Shown here piece by piece: positions 1-13,713 of a stretch of 64,000 nt of DNA. Every line of letters begins with the position of its first letter. The stretch's first letter is position 1. Made by a program: the position numbers and the translations under genes. The stretch is from Chimonanthus salicifolius (taxonomy: Eukaryota; Streptophyta; Magnoliopsida; Laurales; Calycanthaceae), in assembly GCA_013350335.1 (NCBI GenBank), contig CM023539.1, forward strand, positions 68,821,631 to 68,885,630. Direction: 5' to 3'. The notes beneath the pieces are model-generated. The model saw only the letters and a program-made list of their open reading frames with translations. It was not told the DNA's origin and searched no databases.

Positions 1-216
1 AGTACTGAAGTGAATCTTCAGTAGGTTTCCTACCTACTTGTAACCACAATTATGATTCGGTTTTTATCAAGTTTTTATGAGATATGTTGTATTTGATATT
101 ATGTTTCAAATATGGTTTTGAATGATGAGTTATGTATTTACAAATGATATACAATGCATTGACATCTCATGCATGGTATGGGGTGATGGGAATGGAACGA
201 CATAATGATAAGTATC

Positions 217-329
217 CCATCCAGAGGAAATGTGGAGTACTCTGGATTAACTTGAACATAAGCACACTATCCAGAGGAAATGTGGAGTACTCTGGCTTAC
301 CCATCCGGAGGAAATGAGGACTACTCCGG
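217..329 (+). repeat. Three-copy dyad repeat in LTR E
   Basis: Three imperfect units at 217-245, 268-295 and 301-329, each of the form CCAGAGGAAATG..GAGTACTCTGG or its variant CCGGAGG...CTACTCCGG. Each unit is itself a dyad (CCAGAG/CTCTGG or CCGGAG/CTCCGG). It occupies the same place in the LTR, between TCATGCATGG and GGTGGGACTCAT, as different tandem repeats in the A, B and C LTRs. Confidence 0.7.
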
Positions 330-816
330 AATACCTTGATATGAGAGTTTCTTGAGATAATGGCTATGTAGACTTGTGATGGGTGGGACTCATTACCTGT
401 GCATATACATAGCATTTGTTTTCAGATGTTTTATTGATAATCATGTATTATGATATATATGCATGTTTTATATGCTAACATGTGGTAGCCCTGATCGGGA
501 ACCTACTGGGTGCGTTGATCTAACGCCCTAATTCTATCCTCAGAGGAGAATGCAGGTACAAGGAAAGGGAAAGAGAAGGTCGATGACTGGGAGGGGAGCC
601 AAGCCTAAGCGCTTGAATGTTGAACTGGACTTATTTATTACTGTCAATTGAATTATAGTTTGTGGACATGTAATAAGTTAATACTTTGCTATGGTTTGAT
701 TAGGTTACTAACTATGGATGGTTATTTATGTTAATTAATATTTGAGACTGTTACTTGCTATCTAGTCATTCTATTCCGCAAATAGTCTAGTTTATTCCTC
801 AAGTTATTGTTTAGTT

Positions 817-900
817 CCATGTGTGATTTATTATCATGGTCTAGTCCATGTACACATGGGTGGCCAGTTAAGGTTCAGACTTGAGTAGTCTGAACTTAAC
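817..900 (+). promoter_or_regulatory. Two-hairpin structured module near LTR E end
   Basis: Hairpin 1 is 817-859: CCATGTGTG pairs with CACATGG, enclosing CATGG/CCATG. Hairpin 2 is 867-900: GTTAAGGTTCAGAC against GTCTGAACTTAAC with a 7-nt loop. The strictly conserved string CTTAACTCGCGTCGTGACG follows. The same two-hairpin layout with different stem sequences is in LTRs A, B and C. Function is unknown; RNA structure in R/U5 (polyadenylation, packaging or reverse transcription) is an inference. Confidence 0.6.
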
Positions 901-3900
901 TCGCGTCGTGACGCCGCCCGCTCTCTTTCACTCTATGTTTCTTTCAAAAGAAATTTTTAGACTCTGATTTTCGGAAGGGTGGAAAGGGCGGGGCGTTACA
1001 CCCTAAACCCTATATCCATAAAACCCTAAAACCCTCAACTCTAAACACTAAACCCTAAAACCCTGAATCCTAAACCCTGAACCCTAAAACCCTAAAACCA
1101 AAAACCCTAAATCCCTAAAGTCCAAAGCCCTAAACCCAGAACCCAAAACCCTAAACCTTAAACCTCTAAAACCAAAAACCCTAAACTCTAAAACCCTAAA
1201 ACACTAAAACCTTAAAACCCTAAACTCAAAACCCTAAACTCGAAAACCCTAAAATAATAAACCCTAAATCCTAAACCCTAAATGCCTAAAACCCTAAACA
1301 CTAAACGCTAAACCCCTAAAATCCTAAAACCCTAACACCCTAAACTCTAAATCCTAAATCCTTAATACCGAAACCCTAAACTCTAAACCCTAAATCCCTA
1401 AAACCCTAAACCCTAAACCCTAAATCCTAAACCCAAAACCCCTAAAACCCTAAACCCTAAACCCAAAAACCTGAAATCCCTTAACCCAAAAAACTAAACC
1501 CTAAAACCCTAAAATCCCAAACCGAAAACCCTAAACTCTAAACCCTAAACCATAAACCCTAAAACCCTAAATCCCTTAACCCTAAATCCAAAACCCGAAA
1601 CCCCTAAACCCCTAAACCCCTAAAACCCTAAAACCCTAAACCCAAAATCCTAAAACCCTAAAACACTAAGCACTAAAACCCTAAACCCATAAAATCTAAA
1701 ACACTAAGACCATAAAATCAGAAAAGCCTGAAACCCTAATCCCTAAACCCTAAACCCCTAAAACCCTAAACCACTAAAACCCTAAAACCCTAATAAACCC
1801 TAAAACCATAAATCCTAAACCTAAAACCCTGAAACCATAAATCCTAAACCCTAAAACCCTAAACCCCTAAAACCCTAACCCTAATACCCTAAAATCCTAA
1901 AACCCTAAACCCTAACCCTAAACTCAAAACTGTAAACCCTAAAACCCTAAAACCATAAATCCTCAGTTCTAAACCCCTAAAACCCTAAACCCCTAAAATC
2001 CTAAAACCCAAAATCCTAAACCCAAAAACCCTAAATCCCTTAACCCTAAATCCTAAACCCTAAACCCCTAAAGCCCTTAAATCCTAAACCCTAAAACCTT
2101 TATACCCTAAAACCAGAAACCTAAACCCTAAACCCCATGCCCCAAATTCTAAACCCCTATAACCCTAAAACCCTTAACCCTAAACCTTAAACCCTAAACT
2201 ATAAAACCCTAAAACCCTAAACCCTAAACCATAAACCCTAAAATCCAAAATCCTTAACCCTAAATCCTAAACCCTAAACCCTAAACCCTAAACCCCTAAA
2301 ACCCTAAATCCCTTAACCCTAAATCCTAGACCCCTAAACCCCTAGACCCTTAAAACCCTAAACCCTAAACCCTAAACCCTAAAGCTATTATACCCTAAAG
2401 ACAAAAACCTAAACCCTAAACCCCAAGGCCCAAATTCTAAACCCCTATAACCCTAAAACCCTAAACCCGAAACTATAAAACCCTAAAACCCTAAAGCCCT
2501 AAATCCTAAACCATAAAGCCTAAAATCCAAAATCCCTCAACTCAAAATCCTAAACCCTAAACCCTAAACCCTAAACCACTAAAACCCTAAATCCTAAACC
2601 CGAAAAACGAAACCCTTAACCCTAAATACTAAACCCTAAAACCCTAACCCTAATACCCTAAAATCCTAAAACCATAAACCCTAACCCTAAACCTAAACCG
2701 TAAACCCTAAAACCCTAAAACCATAAATCCTAAATCCTAGACCCCTAAAGCCCTAAACCCTAAACCCCTAAAATCCTAAAACCCTTAACCCCAAATGCTA
2801 AACGCTAAACCCCTAAACCCCTAAAACCCTAAACTCTAAACCCTAAAACCTTTATACCCTTAAACCAAAAACCTAAACCCTAAACCCTAAGCCCTAAATT
2901 CAAAACCCCTATAACCCTATAACCCTAAACTCTAAACTATAAAACCCTAAAGCCCTAAATCCTAAACCATAAACCCTAAAACCCTAAATCCCGTAACCCT
3001 GAATCCAAAACCCAAAACCCTAAACCCCTAAAACACTAAAACCCTAAAACGCTAAAACCACAAACCCAAAATCCTAAAACCCTAAAACACTAAAACTAAA
3101 ACCCTAAACCAGTAAAATCCAAAACACTAAAACCACAAAACCCGAAAAACCTGAAACCCTAATCCCTAAACCCTAAACCCCTAAAACCATAAACCACTAA
3201 AACCCTAAAACCCTAATAACCCTAAAACCGTAAATCCTAAACCCTAAAACCCTTAAACCATAAATCCTAAACCCTAGAACACTAAACCCCTAAAACCCTA
3301 ACCCTAATACCCTAAAATCATAAAACCCTAAACCCTAAACAGTAAACCCTAAAACCCTAAAAGCAAAAATCCTAAATCCTAAAACCCTAAACCCTAAACC
3401 CTAAACCCTAAACCCTAAAATCCTAAAACCCAAAATCCTAAACCCTTAACCCTAAATCCTAAACCTAAACCCCTAAACCCCTAAAAACTTAAACCCTAAA
3501 CCCTAAAACCTTTATACCCTAAAACCAAAAACCTAAACCCTAAACCCTAAGTCCTAAATTCTAAACCCCTATAACCCTAAAACCCTAAACCTTAAACCCT
3601 AAACCCTAAACTATAAAATCCTAAAAACAAAAAACTAAACCCTAAACCCTAAGCCCTAAACTCTAAAACCCTAAAACCCTAGAGCCCTAAGCCCTAAACC
3701 CTAAAAGCCTAAAACCCTAAAATCCTAAACCCTAAACCCCTAAAACCCTAACCCTAATACCCTAAAATCCTAAAACCCTAAACCCAAAACCCTAAACCTT
3801 AAAACCTGAACCCTAAACCCTAAAACCATAACTTAACTCCTAAACCCTAAACCCTAAACCATAAACCCGTAAAATCCTAAAACCCCAAATCCTAAACCCT

Positions 3901-6900
3901 AAACCCTAAGCCCGAAACTCTAAACCCCTAAAACCCTAAAGCCTAAAGCCTAAACCCTAAACCTCCTAGAACCCTAAAACCCTAAACCCTAAACCTCCTA
4001 GAACCCTAAAACCCTAAAATCCTAAAAGCCCAAACCCTAAACCTTAAAACCCTAAACCCTAAACTCTAAACCCTAAAAGCATAAACCCTAAACCTTAAAA
4101 CCGTAAACCCTAAACTCTAAAACCCTAAAATCCAAAAGCTCCAAACCCAAAACCCCAAACCCTAAAACCATAAAATCCTAAACCCTAAACCTTAAAACTT
4201 AAAACCCTAAACCTAAACCCTAAACCTTGGACCCCTAAAACCCTAAACCCTAAAACCTAAAACCTAAACACTGAACCCTAAACCACTAAAACCCTAAAAC
4301 CCTAAACTCAAAAAACAATAAAACCCTAAAACACAAGGCACTAAAGCCCTCAACCCGTAAAATCCTAAACCCTAGAACACTAGCACACTAAAACACAAAA
4401 ACCCTAAACTCTAAAACCCTAAAACCCTAAACCCAAAATCCTAAGCCCTATACCCTAAAACCCTAAAACCATAAGCCCTAAACCCTAAACTTTAATCCGT
4501 AAACCCTAAATCCAAATCCCTAAATCCAAAACCCTAAATCCTAAACCCCTAAAACCCTAAACCACTAAAATCCGAAACTCTAAAACCCTAAACCCTAAAA
4601 CCATAAATCCTAAACCCTAAAACCCTAACCATAATACCCTAAAATCTTAAAACCCTAAACCCTAAAATCATAAAACCATAATCCCTAAATCCTAAACCCT
4701 GCACCCCTAAAACCCTATACCCATAAAATCCTAAAACCCTAAAACCCGAAATCCAAAATCCTAAACCCTAAACCCTAAAGTCCTAAGCCGTTAAAAATAA
4801 ACCCTAAACCCTAAACCCTAAATCCCAAAACCTAAACCCTCAACCCTAAACCCTAAGCCCTAAACCCCTAAAACCCAAAAATCCTAAACCCTGATACCCT
4901 AAAACCCTAAAACCTAGATCCTAAAACCCTAGACACTTAAAACCTTAAACCTTAAAACCCTAAACCCTAAATCCTAAAACCCTAAACCTTAAAACCCAAA
5001 ACTCAAAACACTAAACGTTAACCCTAAACCATAAAATCCTAAAACTATAAACCCTAAATACTAAACCCTAAACGCCTAAAACCCTAAACCCTAAACCCAA
5101 AACCCCTAAAACCCTAAAACCCTAAACCCTAAATCCTAAATCCTAAATCCCTAAAACCCTAACCCCTAAACCCTAAATCCTAAACCCTAAACACCTAGAA
5201 CCCTAAACCCTAAACTGAAAAACGTGAAATCCCTTAATGCTAAATACTAAACCCTAAAACCCTAAAACCCTAAACCCCAAAAACCCTCAGACCCTAAACC
5301 CTAAACCTTAAACTCTAAACCCAAAAACCCTAAACACTAAACCCAAAAACCCTAAAACCCTAAAGCCCTAAACCCTAAACCATAAACCCTAAATCCTAAA
5401 TCCTAAACCCTAAACCCCTAAACCCCTAAAACCCTAAATCCAAAATCCTAAAACCCTAAAACACTAAACACTAAAACCCTAAACATGTAAAATCGAAAAC
5501 ACTAAAACCAAAAAACTCGAAAAGCCTGAAACCCTAATCCCTAAACCCTAATCCCTAAAACCTAAACCCCTAAAACCCTAAACCACTAAAAGCCTAATAA
5601 ACCCTAAAACCATAAATCCTAAACCCTAAACCCCTAAGACCATAAATCCTAAACCCTAAAACCTAAAGCCCTAAAACCCTAACCCTAATACCCTAAAATC
5701 CTAAAACCCTAAACCCTAAAGCTAAAACCCTAAAACCATAAACCGTAAATCCTAAACCCCTAAAACCCTACACCCTAAACCCTAAACCCCTAAAGCCCAA
5801 AATCCTAAACCCAAAAACCATAAATCCGTTAATCCAAAATCCTAAACCCTAAACCCCTAAAACCCTAAAACCCTAAAACCAAAAACCAAAACCCTAAACC
5901 CTAAGCCCTAAATTCTAAACCCCGAAAACCCTAAAACCCTACACCTAAACACTAAACCCTAAACTATAAAACCCGAAAACGAAAAACCTAAACCCCCAAA
6001 ACCTAAGCCCTAAAGTCTAAACCCTAAAACCCTCAAACCCTAAAGCCCTAAACCCTCAACCCTAAAAGCTTAAAACCCTAAAATCCTAAACCCTAAACCC
6101 CTAAAACCCTAACCCTAATACCCTAAAATCCTAAAACCCTAAACCCAAAACTCTAAACCTTAAACCCTAAACTCTAAAACCCTAAAACCATAAACCCTAA
6201 ATTCTAAACCCTAAACCCTAAACCATAAATCCCTAAATCCTAAAACCCTAAACCCATAAAACCTTGAAACCCTAAACCCAAAAACCTAAACCCTAAACCC
6301 TAAGCCCTAAATTCTAAGCCCCTAAAACCCTAAAACCCTAAACCCTAAACCCTAAATCCTAAACCCTAAACTATAAAACCCGAAAACCAAAAACCTAAAC
6401 CCAAAACCCTAAGCCCTAAAGTCTAAACCCCTAAATCCCTCAAGCCATAGACCCTCAAAACCTAAAAGCCTAAAACCCTAAAATCCTAAACCCTAAACCC
6501 TAAAACCCCAACCCTAATACCTTAAAATCCTAAAACCCTTAACCCAAAACCCTAAACCTTAAACCCTAAACCTAAAACCCAAAAACCATAAACCCTAAAT
6601 CCTAAACCCTAAACCCATAAAACCCTAAACCCTAAACCTTAAATCCCTAAAATCCTAAAACCCTAAATCCCGTAACCCATAATCCTAAACCCTAAACCCT
6701 AAGCCCTAAACTCTAAACCCCTAAAACCCTAAAACCGTAAACCCTAAGCCCTAAACCTTAAAATCCTAAAACCCTAAAATCCTAAACCTTAAAACCCTAA
6801 AACCCTAAAACCATAAACCGTAAATCCTAAACCCCTAAAACCCTAAACCCTAAACCCCTAAAATCCTAAAACCCAAAATCCTAAACCCAAAAACCCAAAA

Positions 6901-7049
6901 ACCCTAAATCCCTTAACCCAAAATCCTAAACCATGAACCCCTAAAACCCAAAAACCCTAAACCCTAAACCCTAAAAGCTTAAAACCCTAAAACCAAAAAA
7001 CTAAACCCTAAACCCTAACCCTAAATTCTAAACCCCTAGAACCCTAAAA

Positions 7050-7960
7050 CCCTAAACCCTAAACACTAAACCCTAAACTATAAAACCCGAAAACCAAATA
7101 GCCTAAACCCAAAGCCCTAAACTCTAAACCCCTAAAACCCTAAAACCCTAAACCCTAAACCCTAAACCCTAAAACCCTAAAACCCTAAAATCCTAAACAT
7201 TAAAACCCTGAAACCCTAAAACTATAAACCGTAAATCCTAAACCCCTAAAACCCTAAACCCTAAACCCTAAACCCCTAAAACCCAAAATCCTAAACCCAA
7301 AAACCCTAAATCCCTTAACCCAAAATACTAAACCCTAAATCCCTAAAACCTAAAAACCCTAAACCCTAAACCCTAAAACCTTAAAACCCTAAAACCCTAA
7401 AACCAAAAACCTAAACCCTAAACCTTAAGCCCTAAATTCTAAACCCCTAAACCTCTAAAACCCTAAACCCTAAACTCTAAACCCTAAAGCCTCAAACTCT
7501 AAAACCCTAAACCCTAAACACTAAACCCTAAACTATAAAACCCGAAAACCAAATAGCCTAAACCCAAAGCCCTAAACTCTAAACCCCTAAAACCCTAAAA
7601 CCCTAAACCCTAAACCCTAAACCCTAAAACCCTAAAATCCTAAACATTAAAACCCTGAAACCCTAAAACTATAAACCGTAAATCCTAAACCCCTAAAACC
7701 CTAAACCCTAAACCCTAAACCCCTAAAATCCTAAAACCCAAAATCCTAAACCCAAAAACCCTAAATCCCTTAACCCAAAATACTAAACCCTAAATCCCTA
7801 AAACCTAAAAACCCTAAACCCTAAACCCTAAAACCTTAAAACCCTAAAACCCTAAAACCCTAAAACCAAAAACCTAAACCCTAAACCTTAAGCCCTAAAT
7901 TCTAAACCCCTAAACCTCTAAAACCCTAAACCCTAAACTCTAAACCCTAAAGCCTCAAAC
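7050..7960. repeat. 455-bp tandem duplication inside the telomeric array
   Basis: The rare string CCCGAAAACCAAATAGCC occurs at 7086 and again at 7541. The following several hundred bases, including AAACATTAAAACCCTGAAACC and the diagnostic AAAGCCTCAAA near the end of each copy, match almost base for base. The shared variants make this a segmental duplication and not chance similarity between telomeric heptamers. Confidence 0.8.
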
Positions 7961-10900
7961 CCTAAACCCTAAACCCTAGAATCCTAAACCATAAACGTAA
8001 AAGCCTTAAAACCCTTAACCTAAACCTTAAACCCTAGACCCCTAAAACGCTAAAACCCTAAAATCCTGAAACCCTAAACCCTAAAACCTAATACCTGAAC
8101 ACTGAACCCTAAACCACTAAAACCCTAAAATCCTAAACTCCAAAAACCATAAAACCCTAAAACCCTAAACCGAAAATCATAAAACCCTAAAACGCTAAAC
8201 ACTAAAACCCTTAACCCGAAAAATCCTAAACCCTAGAACCCTAAAACCCTAAAACCCTAAACCCTAAACAATAAGCCCTACACCCTGAAACCCTAAAACC
8301 ATAAGCCCTAAACCCTAAACCCTAATCCCTAAACCCTAAATCCCTAAAAGCCTAAACCCTAAAACACTAAAACCCAAAAATCCTAAACCCAAAACGCTAT
8401 AAACCTAGCCTAAACCCTAAAATCCTAAAATCCTAAAACCCAAAACCCTAAAACCAAAACCCTAAACCGTAAACTCTATAACCCTTAAACCCAAAACCCT
8501 AAAACCCTAAATGCTCAACCCTAAAACCTAAACCCCTAAAACCCTAAACTGTAAACCCTAAATCCTAAAGCCCTAAAACCCTAAATCCCTAAACTTTAAG
8601 CCCTAAAATCCTAAACCCTAAAACATAAAACCTAAACACAAAACCCTAAACCCCTAAAACCATAAAACCCTAAAACCCTAAACCCAAAATCCTAAAACCC
8701 TAAAACCATACACACTAAAACCCCGAACCCGTAAAACCCTAAACCCTAAGCCACTATAACCCTAAAACCCTAAACTCTAAAACCCTAAAACCCTAAACCC
8801 TAAACATAAAACCCTAAGCCCTATACCCTAAAACCCAAAGACCTAAACCCTAAACCCTAATCCCAAGACCCTAAACCCTAAACCCCTAAAACCCTAAATG
8901 ACTAAAACCCTAACACCCTAAAATCCTAAACCCTAAAACGATAAATTTTAAACCCTAAAACCCTATACCCCTAATACCCTAAAATCTTAAAACCCTAAAC
9001 ACTAAACCCTAGACCCTAAACCCTAAAACCCTAAAACCATAAACCCTAAATCATAAACCCTAAACCCCTAAAAACCTAAAACTCTAAACCCTAAACCCTA
9101 AACCCCAAAAATCCTAAAACCCTAAACCCTAAACACAAAACCCTAAAGCCCTAAGCCGTAAATAGTAAACCCTAAACCCTAAATCCTAAAACCTAAACCC
9201 TAAACATTGAACCATAAACGCTAAACCCATAAACCCTGATACCCTAAATCCTAAACCCTATAACCCTAATGCCCTAAAACCCTAAACCCTTAAAACCCCA
9301 AACCCTAAAATCTTAAAAAACTAAAACCCTAAAGCCTAAAGCCAAAACCCTAAACCCCTATACCCTAAGTCCCAAACCCTAAATCCTTAAAACCCTAAAA
9401 CCCTAAAACCCCAAAACATCCAACCCTAAGCCCTTAACACTGAAACCTTTAAAGCCTAAAACCGTCAACCATAAAAACTAAACCCAAAACAAGAAATCCT
9501 AAACCCCAAACCCCAAACCCTAAATCCTAAAACCAAAAATCCTAAACCGTAAACCCTAAACCCTCTATCCATGAAACACTAAAACCCTAAACCCTAAACC
9601 CTAAAACCCTAAAACCCTAAAGTCCTAAGCCCTAAACCCTAAACCCAAAACCCTAAATCCTAAAACCCTAAAACCAAAAACCCTAAACTCCAAAACCCTA
9701 AATCCTGAAACCCTAAAACTCTAAATCCTAAACCCTAAAACCCTAAACCCTGAACCCTAAAATTGCAAACAATAAACACTAAGCCCTAAACGCTAAAACC
9801 CTAAATCCTAAAACCTTAAAACCCTAAAACATTAAACCCTCATGCCCAAAACCCTAAAACACTAAACACTAAACCCTAAACCCCTGAAACCCTAAAATCC
9901 TAAAACCTAAAACCTAAACCTTAAACCCTAATCCCTAACCCTAAACCCTAACATCCTAAACACTTAACCTTAAAACCCTAAAACTCTAAACCGTAAAACT
10001 CTAAAACCCTAAAACCTAACACTAAACCATACACCCAAAACCCTAAAACCTAAAACCTAAACCCTAAACCCTAAACCCCAAACCCCTAAAACCCTAAAAG
10101 CCCAAGCCCTAAACATCTACAACCCTAAAACCCTACACCCTAAGCCCTAAAACCCTAAAACCCTAAAACCCTAAATCCCCAAAACCCTATACCCTAAAAC
10201 ACTAAAACACTAAAACCCTAAACCCTAAACCCTAAAAACCTACCCTAAACCCTAAAACCCTAAAACCGTAAACCCTAAACCCTAAAACACAAAAACCCTA
10301 AGCCCTAAACCCTAAACCCTAAACCCTAAAACCTAAACCCTAAACCCTAAGCCCTAAACCACTTAAACCCAAAACACCTAAAACCCTAAATCCTAAAATC
10401 CTAAAACCCTAAACCCTCAACCCTAAAATCCTAAACCCCTAAAACCCTAAACGTAAACACCCTAAAATACTAAGACCCTGAACCCTAAGCGCTAATCCCT
10501 AAACTCTAAACTCTAAACCCTAAACCCTAAACCCTAAAAACCTAAACCCTAAAACCCTAAATTCTAAAGACCCTAAAACCCTAAAACCTTAAAGCCCAAA
10601 ACCTTAAAACCCTAAACCCTAAACCTTAAAACCATAAACAGTAAACCCTAAACCTAAAACCTAACCCTAAACTCCTAAACCCTAAACCCTAAAACCCTAA
10701 ATTCTAAAAACCCTAAAACCCTAAAACCTTAAAACCCAAAACCTTAAAGCCCTAAACCCTAAACCCTAAAACCCTAAACCTAAAACCTAAATCCTAAACT
10801 CCTAAACCCCAAAACCCCTAAACCTTAAACCCCCAAAACCTAAACACTCTAAACCCTCAAACCTAAAACCGTAAAACCGTAATACACTAAAACCCTGAAC

Positions 10901-11054
10901 CCCAAAACCCTAAACTTTAAAACCGTAAAACCCTAAACCCTTAAACCCTAAACCCTAAAAACCTCAACCGTAAACCCTAAACCATAAAACCTAAACCCTA
11001 AATCCTAAACCCTAAACCCCTAAAACCCTAAAACCCTAAAACCCTAAACCCTAA

Positions 11055-12125
11055 ACCCTAAGCCCTGTACCTTTAAAACCCTAAGCCCTAGGCCCTGAAT
11101 CCTAAACCCTAAACTCTAAACCCCTAAAACCCTAAACCACTAAAACCTAAAACCCTAAAACCCTAAACCCTAAAACCATAAATCCTAAACTGTTAAACCC
11201 TATACCCTAAAGAAAAAAATCTAAAGCCCTAAAATCATAAATCCTAAACCATAGAACCCTAAAACCCTAAACCCTAAACCCTAAAATCCCAAACCGTAAA
11301 CCGTAAACCCTAAAACCTAAAACCTAAGTCCTAAACCCTAAACCCCTAAAACCCTAAAACCCTAAACCCTAAACCCTAAAACCCCAAACAGTAAACCGTA
11401 AACCCTAAAACCTAAAACCTAAGTCCTAAACCCTAAACCCCTAAAACCCTAAAAGCCTAAACCCTAAACCCTAAGCCCTGTACCCTAAAACCCTAAGCCC
11501 TAGGCCCTAAACCCTAAGCCCTAAATCCTAAACCCCTAAAACCCTAAACCACTAAAACCTAAAATCCTAAACCCTAAAACCCTAAACCACAAACCCTAAA
11601 CCCTCAACCCCAAAACCTAAACCCTAAATCCTAAACCCTAAACCCCTAAACCCCTAAAACCCTAAACCCTAAGCCCTGTACCCTAAAACCCTAAGCCCTA
11701 GGCCCTAAACCCTAAACCCTAAACCCCTAAAACCCTAAACCACTAAAACCTAAAACCCTAAAACCCTAAACCCTAAGACCATAAATCCTAAACGCTAAAA
11801 TCCTATACCCCTCAAACCCTATCCAAATGCCCTAAAATACTAAAACCCTAAACATAAACCCCAAACACTAAAATCCTAAAACCCAAAAACCCTAAACCGT
11901 AAACCCTAAACCCTAAAATCAAAACCCATAAAACCCTAAAACCCTAAACACTAAACCCTAAACCCTAAACCCTAAAACCCTAAACAGTAAACCCTAAACC
12001 CTAAACCCTAAAACCTAAACCCTGAATCCTAAACCCTAAAACCCTAAAACCGTAAAACCCTAAAACCCTAAACCCTAAACCCTAAGCCATGTACCCTAAA
12101 ATCCTAAGCCCTAGGCCCTAAACCC
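11055..12125. repeat. Higher-order repeat within the telomeric array
   Basis: The marker string AAGCCCTGTACC (or AAGCCATGTACC) followed by CCCTAAGCCCTAGGCCCT recurs near 11060, 11472, 11668 and 12083, with spacings of about 412, 196 and 415 bp. A shorter block containing CCTAAAACCTAAAACCTAAG is repeated near 11300 and 11400. This is a higher-order organisation on top of the heptamer. Confidence 0.7.
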
Positions 12126-12977
12126 TAATACCTAAACCCTAAACCCCTAAAACCCTAAACCATTAAAACCCAAAACCCTAAAACCCTAAACCCTAAGACC
12201 ATAAATCCTAAACCCTAAAACCCTAAACCCTAATCCCTAAACCCCTAAAACCCTAAAACCGTCAACCCTAAGACCCTAAACCATAAATCCTAACCCTAAG
12301 CCACTAAAACCCTAAAATCTAAAACCTAAACCCTAAACCCTAAACTCTAAATCCCCGAAAACCCTAAAACCCTAAAACCCTAAAACCCTGTAGCCCTAAA
12401 ATCCTAAACCCTAAACAATAAAACCCTAAAACCCTAAACCCTAAAACCTAAAACCCTAAAACCTTAAACCTTAAACCCAAAACCCAAACCACTAAACCTA
12501 AAACCTAAACCCTAAACCCCTAAAACCCTAAAACCCTAAACCCTAAGCCCTAAAACCCTAAAACCCTAAACCCTCAACCTTAAAACCTGTAATGGCCCGA
12601 AAATTTTAAATCAATAAATATGTAGTTATTATTTATTTTTAATGGTGGAAATGGGAAATTTGATGGAATAAATGGTAAATGGACCAAAATTTGGACAAAG
12701 GCCCAAGTATGGTCCAATGGATTATGGATTGGATTTAAATTCATTTAAGGGGTCAATGATGGTCAATTGGGCCAAGGATGGTCAAATTGGGCCCAATACC
12801 CATTTGGGACCCCATAGATCAAGATGGTGTAAGCCCTAAGGTAAATGGGTAAGGGTGAATGTAATTGGGCCATGAGCCCAATGATGATCCAATTAGTTGG
12901 AATGGGTTGAATTAAATTTAAATCACATAAGTTAATTTGAATTAAGCCAAGGTGATGTGGCCAATTAGGACCCACCT

Positions 12978-13241
12978 CCACCTCACTAAGTGAGGTGGCG
13001 TGTGGACCAAGAATTGGTGGGGCAGGCCACCATGGTTGACTTGGTCAACCATGGGTGGATTTTATGGAAGAAATTTAATGGAATTAAATTAAATGGGAAT
13101 TAACTTAACCTAATTATCTAATTAATTAAATGTTTAAATAATCATAAAGGTGGTCAAAGGGGTCAAAGAGGGGAGACCAAAACCATCTCATTCCAAGCAT
13201 ACAAAACGTTGGCTAGGGTGGTGGTTATCCCAACCACCACC
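12978..13241 (+). repeat. Three perfect hairpins near the LTR F 5' end
   Basis: Three inverted repeats in a row: 12978-12998 (CCACCTCACT/AGTGAGGTGG, 1-nt spacer), 13030-13054 (CCATGGTTGAC/GTCAACCATGG, 3-nt spacer) and 13217-13241 (GGTGGTGGTT/AACCACCACC, 5-nt spacer). All arms are perfect. LTR B has the same three at 46581-46601, 46633-46657 and 46815-46841, the first shortened to 8-bp arms. They precede the likely promoter/leader region. Confidence 0.65.
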
Positions 13242-13707
13242 ATAAAGTATAAAGCATAAAGCAAAAATGAAAATATCCCATGGGTTGGTGGGAGGAGTTA
13301 ATGTGGAGTGTATTCTAGATAACCAAGAGATGAGATGACTTTTCATCTCATTCTCTCCACTCCAACGATCTCATTTCACTCTCTCCCTCTCTTGTTCTCC
13401 ACCACCGTCCCACACCCAAGGAAAAGGAGAGGAAGAAAACCAAGAGGAGGAAGAAGAAAAGCTTAGAAGAAAAGAGGGGAGAAAGGTGTAAGCTTGGGCT
13501 CATCACTCCAAGATCAAGACCTTGGGTTATTTATCTCCATCTTCTCCTCCCTTCTCTCTCTCAAATTAAACCCTATCATGGCCAAACCCAAGCTTGGGGG
13601 TTTTCACCATTGATCAAGCATTTTGGCCAACCAACAAAGGAAAAGGAGAAGGAAAGAAGGTTAAGGAAGCCAACGGGAGTAATGAAAGTTGGAGGAGGCG
13701 TCGGATC

Positions 13708-13713
13708 GTAAGT
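13708..13713 (+). promoter_or_regulatory. Candidate splice-donor motif in LTR F
   Basis: GTAAGT follows a purine-rich, exon-like stretch (GGAGGAGGCGTCGGATC). The homologous place in LTR B reads GTAAGT at 47279, and in LTR A GTAAGC at 41381. Conservation in three diverged LTRs suggests an intron in the leader transcript, but no acceptor has been identified. Inference only. Confidence 0.3.

Larger units (their letters stand above)
1..1000 (+). mobile_element. 3' part of an LTR (element E, A-like family)
   Basis: The segment aligns by eye with the last kilobase of the element A LTR (42831-43862): both begin with a block AGTACTGAAGTGAA, then CTACCTACTTGTAACCACA, a TCATGCATGG block, a GC-rich tandem repeat, CCCTGAT.GGGAACCTACT, and end in GGGGCGTTACA. 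The LTR end at 1000 directly abuts telomeric repeat, so E inserted into the telomeric array in + orientation. Only this right end is in the window; whether it is a 3' LTR, a solo LTR or a 5' LTR of a rearranged copy cannot be told, and no target-site duplication can be tested. No coding potential. Confidence 0.85.
1001..12587. repeat. Degenerate interstitial telomeric repeat array, C-rich strand on +
   Basis: Over 11 kb built almost entirely from CCCTAAA and one- or two-base variants (CCCTAAAA, CCCCTAAA, ACCCTAAAAC, CCATAAA, TCCTAAA). Perfect heptamers occur mostly in short runs, so the array is old and is not a telomerase-maintained chromosome end. It is bounded by LTR E on the left and LTR F on the right. 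It contains larger tandem duplications (about 455 bp at 7050-7960, and a higher-order unit at 11055-12125), which point to spread by unequal exchange or segmental duplication. No ORF, RNA gene or other insertion was seen inside it. Confidence 0.95.

Noticed and set aside
1001..12587. Functional chromosome end
   Set aside because: Heptamers are highly degenerate, and the array is flanked by retrotransposons on both sides.
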